A DNA stretch of 64,000 nt from Enoplolaimus lenunculus (Eukaryota; Nematoda; Enoplea; Enoplida; Thoracostomopsidae). A program made the translations under genes and the position numbers. The stretch is taken from the NCBI GenBank assembly GCA_030248215.1, contig JASANG010003323.1:62001-126000 (forward strand), read 5' to 3'. This document shows, one piece after another, positions 23,800 to 33,754 of the stretch. Below the pieces are notes generated by a model that had not been told where the DNA came from, searched no databases, and was given only the letters and a program-made list of their open reading frames with translations. How positions within the stretch are numbered: position 1 is the stretch's first letter; every line of letters begins with the position of its first letter.

Positions 23800-23960
23800 C
23801 GCGCGGCGCCGTCCGCCGCTGTCCGTCCATGTGCGTCACCATACGTCACCATACGGTATATTACGTGCGTAATTCACGTACGATACCGCATGGTGACGTA
23901 CGGTGACGAACGGCGCCAGACGGTGACGGACGGCGCCGGACGGCTGACGGAAAGTGACGG
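23800..23960. repeat. GC-rich palindromic repeat (GGCGCCGTCCG)
   Basis: Inverted arms around GCGGCGCCGTCCGCC and GGACGGCGCCGGACGG, with a near-palindromic centre (GTATATTACGTGCGTAATTC). It stands out from the AT-rich surroundings. A related fragment lies near 20650. Confidence 0.6.
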
Positions 23961-24243
23961 AAGGCGCTGTGCCCAAGGCATAGCGCAAACCCAAACAAGT
24001 ACAAAACTAGAAATCAGCATATATACGTATGCTTTGGTCCAGATCAAACCGATAAAGTAGGTGAAATATTTTGATCTGGTTTGCAACACTAATAAATTAC
24101 TTGTAATTAATTCGAAAAAAACCCACTTTCTGGTTCGATAATGCTAAAGTAAACAATTCAAATTACAAAGGTATTGTCCTGAACCATATTTCGCTGAACA
24201 GCGTATAATCTAGGCGTATAGTACAAAGGTTAATATAAACACA

Positions 24244-24401
24244 GACCCGTAGCCAGCTCATCTTGCTGGGGGGAGCTAAAATTTTTCAGCAGAAGCATAC
24301 AAGGGTTTTCGTTAACTTTTACAAGCAAAGCTGAAAATTTTCTAGGATGGGCTGAAGATTTTCAAGGGGGCTGAGCCCCCTTCCCCCTGGCCACGGGCCC
24401 G
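24244..24401. repeat. MITE, CCCGTAGCCAGC family
   Basis: Ends GACCCGTAGCCAGCTCATCT and CCCTGGCCACGGGCCCG. Full-length, about 158 bp. Confidence 0.7.
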
Positions 24402-24596
24402 TATGGCTGTTTTCGGCAGTTGGCCCCGTTTCCGGCCAGCGAGCAAGAAACCGAACGCCATTTTAGTACTTAACCTAATACATAATCTTTATTTTGACTC
24501 CAATCGGTGGGACTAGACCGCGGTGGGCACCTTGGATCCGCGTCCGCACGGAGTCAGTTTATGTTTCAAAAGCCGACAACGGCAATGAGAAATAAA

Positions 24597-24900
24597 GAGA
24601 ACTAGTCAACACAGTTGCACAAATGTGCAACTCGCATAATGTACTATACGGACGGCTGGTAATTTTAAATCTTCAACATGAATGTCATTAAGCAAGTCTA
24701 AACTGACCACAGAACTTGGAAAAGTTAGGATATGCTATGCAAAGTGCTTCCAATATGCAGAAATTGTAGTTTAGAACGATATGTAGAAATATAGTAGTTA
24801 ATTAAAATACAGTACTGTTAGACTTGTTTACTCCAACGCTGGAACGCTGTCCAAAATACGTATGTGGGGCGTTCCAGCTTTTATATATAGATATGACGCA
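24597..24900 (+). repeat. 300-bp interspersed repeat with 3' hairpin (copy 1)
   Basis: Aligns along its whole length to 60614-60925: shared blocks CACAGTTGCACAAATGTG, ATGAATGTCATTAAGCAAGT, AGTTAATTAAAATAC. It ends in a hairpin at 24840-24877 (TGGAACGC against GCGTTCCA) followed by AGCTTTTATATA. No inverted ends seen. Class unknown. Confidence 0.65.
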
Positions 24901-25578
24901 GGTCCAGCATTTACAGAAGAGTCGAAGCCAGTGCAACCTCGGGAATTTTCGCAACTTTGGTTTTGGAGCGGACTTGAAATAAACTGCAACCTGGTGATCC
25001 TTAGGTTACTTGGTGAGGTTCGTTTCTGTTGTCGTTCAACCGGTGGTTGCTTAAAAATGGTTTGATTTGGAATTTTTTTGCATTTTTCAGCTTCTCATAA
25101 CATCATCTGATTCAGCCTAAAACGCCGTATTTATGGCACATCTAAGAGTTGCTATAGAATGATTAAGTATACGCTCAGAGTCGGATTTAGAAATTACTGA
25201 CAAACAACGGGCTGGCCGTGGATCCGTAACGCTGTACTTGTTTGCTGATACCAGCCGAACTGGGAATATCTTTAAAACCGCTGCAGCAAAAACCACAAGT
25301 TGTGTAAAATTGCAAAACAAACTTACTGCCAGCAATCACGCCATTCGGAACCTAATATACTGGACCGGCCTGCTAAATGCTGCAAATTCTTGTCTGGTAA
25401 CGGACAATTAACAAGGTCAAACAACCGTTTTGATACACTAAATGCAATTGCAAAATGACAAACTTTGAACTGATAAACAAGAGTTGTAACTGCAGTTTAA
25501 AAGCAAGCATTACGCGTCAAATTTTTAAGCGCATCTGTAAAAGCGTCTAATATATGAAAAATTGTCATATGACATATT

Positions 25579-25957
25579 GCATTTTTTGCTGCAAAACTGC
25601 ACTGCCAATGTATAGAATAGGGCCGTAATAGTAGTATAAGCATGCTCCTAAGCCTAAGCCTAAGCCTAAAGCCTAAAGCCTAAAGCCTAAGCGTAACAAT
25701 GAGGCAACAGCATTTTTTGCTGCAAAACTGCACTGCCAATGTATAGAACAGGGCCGTAACAGTAGAATAAGCATACTCCTAAGCCTAAGCCTAAGCCTAA
25801 AGCCTAAAGCCTAAGCGTAACAATGAGGCAACAACATTTTTGCAGTAAAACTGCACTGCGAATGTATAGAACAGGACCGTAACAGTAGTATAAGCATACT
25901 CCTAAGCCTAAGCTTAAGCCTAAGGCCTAAAGCCTAAGCGTAACAATCAGGCAATAC
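25579..25957. repeat. Tandem triplication of MITE left half plus host flank
   Basis: Three consecutive units of about 131, 124 and 124 bp. Each starts with CATTTTTTGCTGCAAAACTG (non-element flank), then the type B left end (AATGTATAGAACAGGGCCG), AGTAGTATAAGCATACTCC, CCTAAG units and AGCGTAACAATGAGGCAA. One type B right end (TTGCAGTCCCGCATAGAAAC) follows the third unit. Confidence 0.8.
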
Positions 25958-26110
25958 CTAAGCGTAAGTCTAAGCAAAAATCAGTGTAAAGCTTTAAGCT
26001 TTACTCTGTTGCAGTCCCGCATAGAAACATGCCGCACGCAAAAAATGCAGTCTAGAATGTAAGCCTACTCTTTTACAGACCCACCAGAAACCGAGACGGC
26101 CTTGAAAGTA
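25958..26110. repeat. Composite right ends of type B and type A TTAGGC elements
   Basis: The type B right part (to 26040) abuts a type A right part (CTCTTTTACAGACCCACCAG, CTTGAAAGTAACATGGGTC), suggesting recombination or nested insertion between the two types. Confidence 0.55.
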
Positions 26111-26413
26111 ACATGGGTCAGTTACTCTATATATGTACGCAATTCTTTATAATCAAACGTACACAATTGATGTCCGAGTTCTAAACACAGGTCGTAAACC
26201 GTTCCTCAGCCAAACCGTAGAAAAATGTTAGCATCGCGTCTAAAAAAATTACAAGAATTTATTAGACAAAAATTCACAACCAGTTTTGAATAGAAAACAA
26301 CATAAAATTAGGCTTTTTCTGCCAGAGCTGGAGCCATACGCAGACTTCCGGTTGTACCCTGATGCTCAAATATACTTGTGAGTGCCAATGACGAGTAAAA
26401 TTGTAAGATCCTA

Positions 26414-26624
26414 CACTGCAAAAAATGGTGAGTCAAATTGACTGTCTCGGAAATAGGCTTTCCCTGACTACACAAACTGAGTCTCAAATTCGACTCCACC
26501 AGAGTCAAATTCAAGTCACTGAGTCGCACGTTTGACTATGGCGGAGTCGAATTTGACTCAGTTTGTGTAGTCAGGAAAAGCCTATTTCCGAGAAAGCCAA
26601 ATTGACTCACCATTTTGTACAGTG
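26414..26624. repeat. Fold-back MITE, GAGTCAAATTGACTC family (copy 3), TA target site
   Basis: Ends CACTGCAAAAAATGGTGAG and CACCATTTTGTACAGTG, 211 bp, with TA at 26412-26413 and 26625-26626. Confidence 0.85.
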
Positions 26625-26834
26625 TACTCAATTTGTCACTGGTTGCGGTCTATCACATTAAAAAATTACAAAAACAACAACAACTTAAATGCAGTTTTGT
26701 AAGTCTGTAAACAAAAAAAACTGCAACATATAATAAATTACACAATCAAAAGCGTTGCAAAGAGTCAATAAAGCCAGAGAGCCCAGATGAGACGGTGCGT
26801 CAATTGCAGCAAAACCGCACATGGTAAATGTATT

Positions 26835-27190
26835 GGCCAATGTAAACAACAAGGGCGCAACAGTATTATAAGCATATCCCTAAGCCTAAGCATAAGCCTA
26901 AGCGTAAGCTTGAGCATATTCCTAAGCCTAAGCGTAAGCCTAAGCGTAAGCCTAAGCGTAAGCTTGAGCATATTCCTAAGCCTAAGCGTAAGCCTAAGCG
27001 TAAGCCTAAGCGTAAGCTTGAGCATATTCCTAAGCCTAAGCGTAAGCCTAAGCGTAAGCCTAAGCGTAAGCTTGAGCATATTCCGAAGCCTAAGCTTAAG
27101 CCAAGCAAAAAAAACTAGTCTAAAGCTACTTCAGCTTACTCTAGTGCAGTCCCACAAAAACACGTTCCGCCCCGGATCTTTATATGGGCC
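26835..27190. repeat. TTAGGC-core MITE, type B, with expanded 54-bp tandem
   Basis: Left end GGCCAATGTAAACAACAAGG, right end GGATCTTTATATGGGCC. The flanks AATGTATT (26827-26834) and AATGTACT (27191-27198) match 7 of 8. Inside, a 54-bp unit with TTGAGCATATTCCTAAGCC recurs at 26911, 26965, 27019 and 27073. Open frames here (Leu/Ser/Arg-rich) are repeat artefacts. Confidence 0.85.
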
Positions 27191-27194
27191 AATG

Positions 27195-27385
27195 TACTCG
27201 ACGACGGATCCAGAAATTTCTGTCGGTGAGGTGGCCATCTGGAAAAAATTTATGAAACGCAATTTTTACTGTATGCAATATAATGCACCAGTTTTCTAAA
27301 ACAATTGTAACCATTTTATTCCAAAAAAATTCCTGACGGAGGGCGTACGACCCTTCCTCTTCGATCCGCAAGCGGCTGTATTTGA
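27195..27385. repeat. GGATCC/TTGTAAGGTAG repeat family (copy 3, partial)
   Basis: Left GACGGATCCAGAAATTTCTG, right CCTTCCTCTTCGATCCG; the middle is shortened. Confidence 0.5.
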
Positions 27386-28790
27386 CTTGTCAAACCGAAA
27401 GGTTAATTAGGTCAATCAGCGGTTTGTGTTTGGTTACAGAAACCTAGATTAAACCCGTATCTCAGTTGAAACACAACAGCCGGCTCTGCATACGTTAGCT
27501 GGCCCAGATGGAAGACCAAAAATTACCGAAAATAAACATATGATAAATGACACACCATCTGGATAGGGGCTTCAGAAATAAATACATATCTGGGCACGCA
27601 TTTAAACCATTAAAATTCACGTGAAGTCACTATGCTTCGGGGTTTCACATGAACGTGTCGGATTCGGGCCTGTAGCCCAGGGAAGCGGGGCAGGGTGGTT
27701 CCGGACGTTTCGACAATGTCGGTAGTGGGATTTTTTGAACTTTTATTTCATTAAACTTCGACCTTTTCAGTAAACGTTTGTTTGTAACTTTGGTGCGGAC
27801 GTTCTAACTGCAGGATGTAACCGGATATTTGTTTCCGGTAAAAATCGGTGTCCGTTTGATGTACCGGAGCAGACAAAAGTAGCGGCTTCGCCAGAAGGTC
27901 GGCAGCATAAGCATATTACTCGTGTTTACTCGGTATTTGTGCTTTACCTGTATACCCTTAAATACGGTGTAGGGGGAATAAAAGGGGAAAACCGACTGCA
28001 TTATTCAATCAGAGAAAATTAGCGTCATTGAAATACGGACCTAGACGCGGAGTTGGTTGTTTCCTTCAGCATCCGAAATCGCGAACTATTTATAGGGCCC
28101 AACGCAGTGGCAAATTTAAAATGTCACATGTTTTAGGTAAAGTTTGATACAATCCACTCATTTTCACACTTCCACTCATTTTCACACTATAATAGGGAAG
28201 ATGCATGGCGCTCCTATCGACATTAATGGTCAGCAAGCGGAGTAACAAACATTTTACTTCAAGAGAATAGATATACATCAAATCCAAGTAAAAATGTTGG
28301 CGCGAGAGTGCAGTGTCGACCGAGAATTTTTTTAGACATTAGCAGCCTTAACACGCCGGAATATGTTTCCGACACATAATCGCTCAGTACAGCGTCATCT
28401 ACGCATAATGGTAGCCGACAAATACGACTTTTTGAATATATGAGGTCTATAAGCAGACGAAATATTACCCCGGGACAAAACATGTCCCAAGCCAAGCTGC
28501 CCGAGTTATAACGTGGACCGCGCATAAAAGCAGTATATATAACGCTCAACAACTGAAATCACGAAATGTTTACTGTAGCTTATTATAATATATGGTATTT
28601 ATTCAGTATAAAATTTACATTCTAAAGCACAAACATATGATATGCTCAAACTAAAAACCAGACATTATATAATCTATATCACCAACAGCAACTTAGTTTA
28701 CTCCTAACACCACTCTGTAATTCACCAGTCCACTAGAATCATTTTTAAAATAAATGAAAAATACAGTTAGATCGGCACCATAATCTTACC
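27386..28790. other. Mostly unique sequence, no supported gene
   Basis: Near 27811 a fragment of a hAT-like element (CAGGATGTAACCGGATAT) is visible. A 75-bp block at about 28020-28100 (CGGACCTAGACGCGGAGTTG) recurs near 59590. The open frames seen are short and unmatched. Confidence 0.45.
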
Positions 28791-28971
28791 GGCCAATATT
28801 CACTTTTAGGGGCGTAACAGTAAATTAAGCGTATTCCTAAGCTTTTAAGCGTAAGCGTTGCAAAAACGTGTTCCTAAGCCTAAGCCTAAGCAAAAAATGT
28901 ACTCTAGAATCTAAACCTACTCTTTCATAGACCCTCCAGAAACCGGGACGCCCCTAAAAATAAAACGGTCC
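28791..28971. repeat. TTAGGC-core MITE, type A, with 8-bp TSD
   Basis: Left end GGCCAATATTCACTTTTAGG, right end ACGCCCCTAAAAATAAAACG plus GTCC. Flanks ATCTTACC (28783-28790) and ATGTTACC (28972-28979) match 7 of 8. Confidence 0.75.
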
Positions 28972-29149
28972 ATGTTACCTATATGTTTCAAGTTTTCTCT
29001 TACCCGAAACATATGGCTATACCCAGGGTGTAACCGGATATCCGTTTATATCCGTTCAAGATACCAGCAAAGGGCTCAGTAGCCCCATTTCAAACACGAA
29101 TTTAAATATTTTATATCAAATTACCCGTTTCATTGCTTATTTCTTGCAA

Positions 29150-29405
29150 GTAACTTTACAATTCGTCGTAGCCCGTAATGCCATGATAAAGAACGCGTTG
29201 TTAACAATTAACATGGTATCAAGACAATTCGACATCCGACAAATCATCGCCCAACAACTTGTAATCCGCGCAATTTCATCGCCTGGACAGCCCAATATTA
29301 TGCTTAGGCTTAGAAATACGCTTACAATTATGTTTTGAAAATGATTAATAGATTTTAGGTCGGTTGGGCGCCAAGTAGTCGGGCGACGAATTGTAAATTC
29401 GAATA
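29150..29405. repeat. Palindromic MITE (GACAATTCGTCGCCC family, copy 2)
   Basis: ACAATTCGACATCCGACAAA and CGGGCGACGAATTGTAAATT arms around a core with TTAGGC-like units (ATTATGCTTAGGCTTAG). Confidence 0.55.
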
Positions 29406-30259
29406 ACAGATTGGCACTAAATAATTTGGGATACTGACGAAAAACATAATCTATTATTATACTGAAAAATAAAACTATAATACGAGATCTCAACACAATG
29501 TATATTACAATAACGAATCAGCCGTTACGTATGTATCCGATACGGGCACCAATCCATTAGCTGTATCTAAGTTTGAGCTTACAAGTTTCGCTCGGACGTT
29601 GACACAAACTAAAACCGGGTTTAGAATCATAGTGGCACAGGTGTACGCAGTGATGGCTCTCCCTCGGTAAGGACCCCCAAATTATTTGGGGGTGAAAAAT
29701 TTCTACTTGTAAAGAATCAGCGTCAAACGATACCGGAACAGGTTCATGGACACACAAGTTTGGTTCGAATTTGGCACCGACACTTTGTATGTTATTTCGG
29801 AACCAGCACCGGAAACTGAAATCGTAGCGTATTTCGCGAAAGTCTGAACAACAATGCACTTATAATGCATTTTCAACTTGTCACTTTCCTCAATGATAAT
29901 CAATTTCTGTACATCCGTTTCACTAACCTTGGTTGTATCAATACACACCAATTAGTTATCGAGTACTGTAGTAATTGCGTAGTAAAATCAAAATCACTTT
30001 AAATTACCACTGTTCGATACTGAATTTCGACGAAAATGCAAACCGTAGACTTTGGAAACCTCGGAGTTAAAAAGCTTCAAAACAATATACAACAAAATGT
30101 ACCATCCAAGTTGAATTTCAAGCTGACGAATCTAAAACACAAGCAACAAAACAACCGACAAAAATAGTACACTAACATCCACGTAGACTCAACATATTAA
30201 GCACATAAACTAAAACACGGAATCCAACTGACTATACACACCCACATACATGCCTATAT

Positions 30260-30650
30260 ATTTATATTTGTATCTGCAAAGATTCAATTCCTGTTCCTGT
30301 TCGTGCTCCTGCATTCAAAGATGCAGGAACCGGAATTTTTACGGTTTTGTGGCAAATTATATATTCATAATCATTTAAATACTGGAAACTTCGTCATTAA
30401 AATTGTAATTTCGAAATGACTATTTTTGCAATTAGTTCAATTTTGTTAATAAACTGTCTCTGACGTGTTTTCGCAAAATTTGATCCTGAGCTAGCTGAAC
30501 ATTCACGTATGCAATTTTTTTGGCAAGTTTTCTAAAATGTCCAACAGTAAATCGGTGACGAAAGGTATTACAAATTCCGGTTCCTGCAAACAGATTCAAT
30601 TGCTGCTCTTGTTCCGGCAAAATTTAGTTCTTGTTCGTAGCCTAAATTTT
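30260..30650. repeat. hAT-like MITE with TTCCTG hexamer ends (copy 1)
   Basis: Ends rich in CCTGTTCCTGTTC-type hexamers, with internal AAAGATGCAGGAACCGG and GCAATTAGTTCAATTTTGTT. It aligns to 45300-45722 and 53097-53533 over about 400 bp. Confidence 0.7.
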
Positions 30651-30714
30651 GACGTTCAGCGCCGTATAAAAAGTATAGCGTCACCTTAACTCTGCTTCGA
30701 CACCCTTACGTGTA

Positions 30715-30995
30715 GAGCACATAAATGCATTCTGTAAGCATGTGAAACATGCTTGTCCTGGCGCATATGCAATTTATGCAATGCACATTGTGGTGTACGG
30801 TCAACACATATAGTCAACGAAAAATGTAGTTGGAGAGGCGGGCTGCGTAGCGCAGTGATAGAGTGCTCGCTTAAGGATCCATAGGCTGAGAGTTCGATCC
30901 CCGCTCTAGCCCGCTTTTCCAGCTGCTTAGTAAAAGGTCTGATGTCCTTGGTTCCTACCTAGACTGACATGGGGGTTACGCCGTCAGCGCAATGG
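30715..30995 (+). repeat. tRNA-derived SINE (copy 1)
   Basis: A tRNA-like head lies at 30838-30914: acceptor halves GCGGGCT and AGCCCGC pair perfectly, with an A-box-like TAGCGCAGTGATAGAGTGC and a B-box GTTCGATCCCC. The anticodon arm does not fold well, so it is not a working tRNA gene. Homology with the copy at 53815-54075 extends about 115 bp upstream of the tRNA part (GCATGTGAAACATGCTTGTC) and 70 bp downstream (TTGGTTCCTACCTAGACTGA). Confidence 0.85.
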
Positions 30996-31040
30996 CAAAT
31001 TGCTGCGCTATGAGCACGGTATCCAGTCGAAAATAGGATG

Positions 31041-31138
31041 GAATCCATAGGCTAAGAGTTCGATCCCCGCTCTAGCCCGCTTTTCCAGCTGCTTAGTAAA
31101 AGGTCTGATGTCCTTGGTTCCTACCTAGACTGACATAT
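31041..31138 (+). repeat. Direct duplicate of the SINE 3' half
   Basis: About 97 bp nearly identical to 30875-30972 (ATCCATAGGCTAAGAGTTCG to CCTACCTAGACTGACAT), about 166 bp downstream of it. A local segmental duplication rather than a new insertion, since the head is absent. Confidence 0.8.
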
Positions 31139-32845
31139 TCCATTAATATTACCAACTACCACAAAATTCAAATTAAACAGCGAGATTTGCAAGCAGACAC
31201 AAACAAAAACAACATTTTTACAGCGACAAAAAAAACCGGGCACAATAAAACTCAAACAAAAGCCGTTTTATGCAATATGTTCCGACATAATTAAAAAATA
31301 CTTTTTGACTTTAGAATCAAATACTTGAAACGATCCAATCAGTGCTACGGAAAATAACTCTGAAATGTCACAGAGAATGCTGACACTCACTCTCTTTCAA
31401 CGAGTGGAGATCAGTCAATTCGCGAAATTTCTCGTCATCGCAGTCGCCATTAAGCTCGAAGTCGCAGTCATAATCTGTATTATTAAAGCTGGAACGCCAC
31501 ACATACGTATTATGGGCAACGTTCTTCTAGCTGATTTTTATCCATGTATGCAAATCAATTGTATAGCGTATATTTTGTTAATATATGCATATTGTATCAA
31601 TGGGGTTCAAGTTGCGACGCGAAACTAAAATATGAATAGTAGACAGGGCCGAAGCAGACACCCCCCATACCTCCACCCCTAAAGGGCCCCAACCTTAACC
31701 GGATGAAGCAAAATCCGCCGAGGGTTGCAAATATTGCAACCAGCTTGACTTGCTGTAATTATATTTGCCGCCAAGCAGTCGATTTACATGATTATAAACT
31801 TGGCTAATTCTTGGGGCACCAGAAACCTCCAACACGAATCAAAATCTATTTAAAATGTCAAAAGCAAAGAACTAGACAGAACCACAGAGAGTCTAAACAT
31901 AACGAACCACTTTGAATTTTAATTCAACTGCTCTTTACTTTCAGCAAGAGTAGATACAAGAGTGTGCAACTGTTTGTATATTCAGTGTAGAAAAGAATGT
32001 AGCCAGCGACGTTGCGTTTTTGACCTTCACCTTTTTATTTAGGGAAAATACAACTTATGCACACCATGGCACTGTCCGTATGCGGCATTGAAAATGCTTC
32101 GCGTCACCATGCAGAACCCAAACAGTTGCATACTCTTGTAGCCTGCAATCATATAAGCCATATAAACAAGACGCCACATTCAATTACATAAAACATAATA
32201 CATAATAAATAACGCCGAATAAGCACAACGAGTCGCTTTCTACATTACAACTAGAACATCCAATAATGTCCAATTATTACTTTTCCACAATCCAATCATA
32301 ATTTAATTTACAGCATATTCAATTACCAACACTGGCTCAAATCTTCGTTCATTGGCTGATTGTTTCACAGACTCCAGAAATCGATGACGGATGCGATTAA
32401 TTACAACAAAATTTCAATTGCCCCCGCCGTCCGTTTACATATTTTCACCAGTTCGCACATCGAATACAGGTTCGTAATCCAAACGCAGGTGATCTAAAAC
32501 AACTCATATCAATAAGCGTTTCAAGAGGAACTAAATGTTGCCGGAAGACGAACAGGAACAGGAATTAAATTTTTGCAGGAATTCCGGCTGAACCCAGCAT
32601 ACCACGTATATATACACTTATATGTAAGTATGTCCTGGTCTATACTCTTAAAAATTCAACCAAAAAGAACATAAAATCTGCATCTCAAAACTATTTTTGG
32701 CCAATCTTCACTAAGCCATAAATAAATTCTTCGTTTCTAAATTTTGTTAAAAACATTTTCACAACGCGTATAAAATATTTGCTGTTATGTAAAACGTATT
32801 TTAGCCCGATTTTTACAACCCTTAATCTGACAAACATACTACAAT
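31139..32845. other. AT-rich stretch, no supported gene
   Basis: Only feature: a reverse-oriented copy of the hairpin end of the 24597 repeat at 31489-31526. No coding exon found; the missing last exon of the ZCCHC14-like gene could lie here but I cannot identify it. Confidence 0.45.
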
Positions 32846-33258
32846 CAGGCTGCAACCGGAATTACAATTTACCGGAACCGGAATTTGAAAAAGTTACCGG
32901 AAACGGAACCGAAACCGCAAAATGAAAAATACATGTCACCGAAAAATTCATTTTAATTTTTTTGCAATACGTAAATATTACTGGTGAAATAACCCTAGTT
33001 AGAGATAGGTATTCACCTTATCTGCTGTATTTTAGATTTTCATAATCCACGGAAGCGAAATCTACCTTCGATGATTTATTTTCGGCGATTGTCAAGGTTT
33101 ATATACTATACGATTGAAATCTATTTAATTTTTATCGTCATATTTACACCAGCCAAATTTTAATACCGGAATTTTGAATTCCGGTAAAAATTTACCGGAA
33201 CCGGAACTTGAATGTGAAAAAATACCGGAACCGGATCCAAAATTCCGGTTGCACCCTC
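32846..33258. repeat. hAT-like MITE, TTCCGG family, with 8-bp TSD
   Basis: Left end CAGGCTGCAACCGGAATTAC, right end AATTCCGGTTGCACCCTC; subterminal ACCGGAACCGGAA units. Flanks ACTACAAT (32838-32845) and ACTGCAAT (33259-33266) match 7 of 8. Confidence 0.82.
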
Positions 33259-33339
33259 ACTGCAATCTCTTTCCGCCATTGCAAGCCCATTTTGACCTCT
33301 TGATAATTTTAAGCGTTTTCTCCAATCAAGCATTACAAC

Positions 33340-33569
33340 ATTGGGCCCCCCATTCGTGAAATATGTGTAGCACCTATCACCAGTTGGTGATAGTGTTTGT
33401 AGCATGCGAACCACTGAATGATGAGGTACAAAGTTAACCATATTTTTCGCATTTTGATTTGACGTAATTCTGTACTAATTTTGAAATCTACAATTGCAAG
33501 AGCTTGACAGTTTGAATACATAACACCCTACTGGTAATAGGTGCTATACGCATCTCAGAATATGGGCCG
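33340..33569. repeat. ATTCTCAAATG-family MITE
   Basis: TGAAATATGTGTAGCACCTA followed by TCACCAGTTGGTGATAG on the left; TACTGGTAATAGGTGCTATA and CAGAATATGGGCC on the right. Confidence 0.7.
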
Positions 33570-33665
33570 TGGCGCCATGCCAACTTATTCGGAAAGGTTG
33601 AAAAATTAGATGGATCTGCAACATGCGAATTATTTTCGTGGTTTTTCAAAATTAAGCCAAAACCA

Positions 33666-33742
33666 ATTCTGAGGACTAAAATTGTTTTACGGGATTACAA
33701 ACATTCCCCGGCTGGCTCGCCATGGCTACGGGTCTGTCTCAA
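33666..33742. repeat. MITE fragment, CCCGTAGCCAGC family
   Basis: Only the end GGCTGGCTCGCCATGGCTAC, then GGGTCTG, is present, close to the donor of the large ZCCHC14-like exon. Confidence 0.45.
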
Positions 33743-33754
33743 CTATTTTCATAC

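Noticed and set aside
26787-27299. Long Ser/Leu- or Arg/Leu-rich frames
   Set aside because: They are translations of the 54-bp tandem of TTAGGC-like hexamers; no codon bias or domain.
28480-28552. Candidate last exon of the ZCCHC14-like gene
   Set aside because: A TTTCAG acceptor and short frame exist in the right phase, but the peptide does not resemble the family C-terminus.
29703-29951. 82-codon frame on the minus strand
   Set aside because: Reads like plausible protein but has no motif or partner exon; left unannotated.
30838-30914. Functional tRNA gene
   Set aside because: Acceptor stem and B-box are present, but the anticodon arm does not fold and the sequence is part of a repeated SINE.
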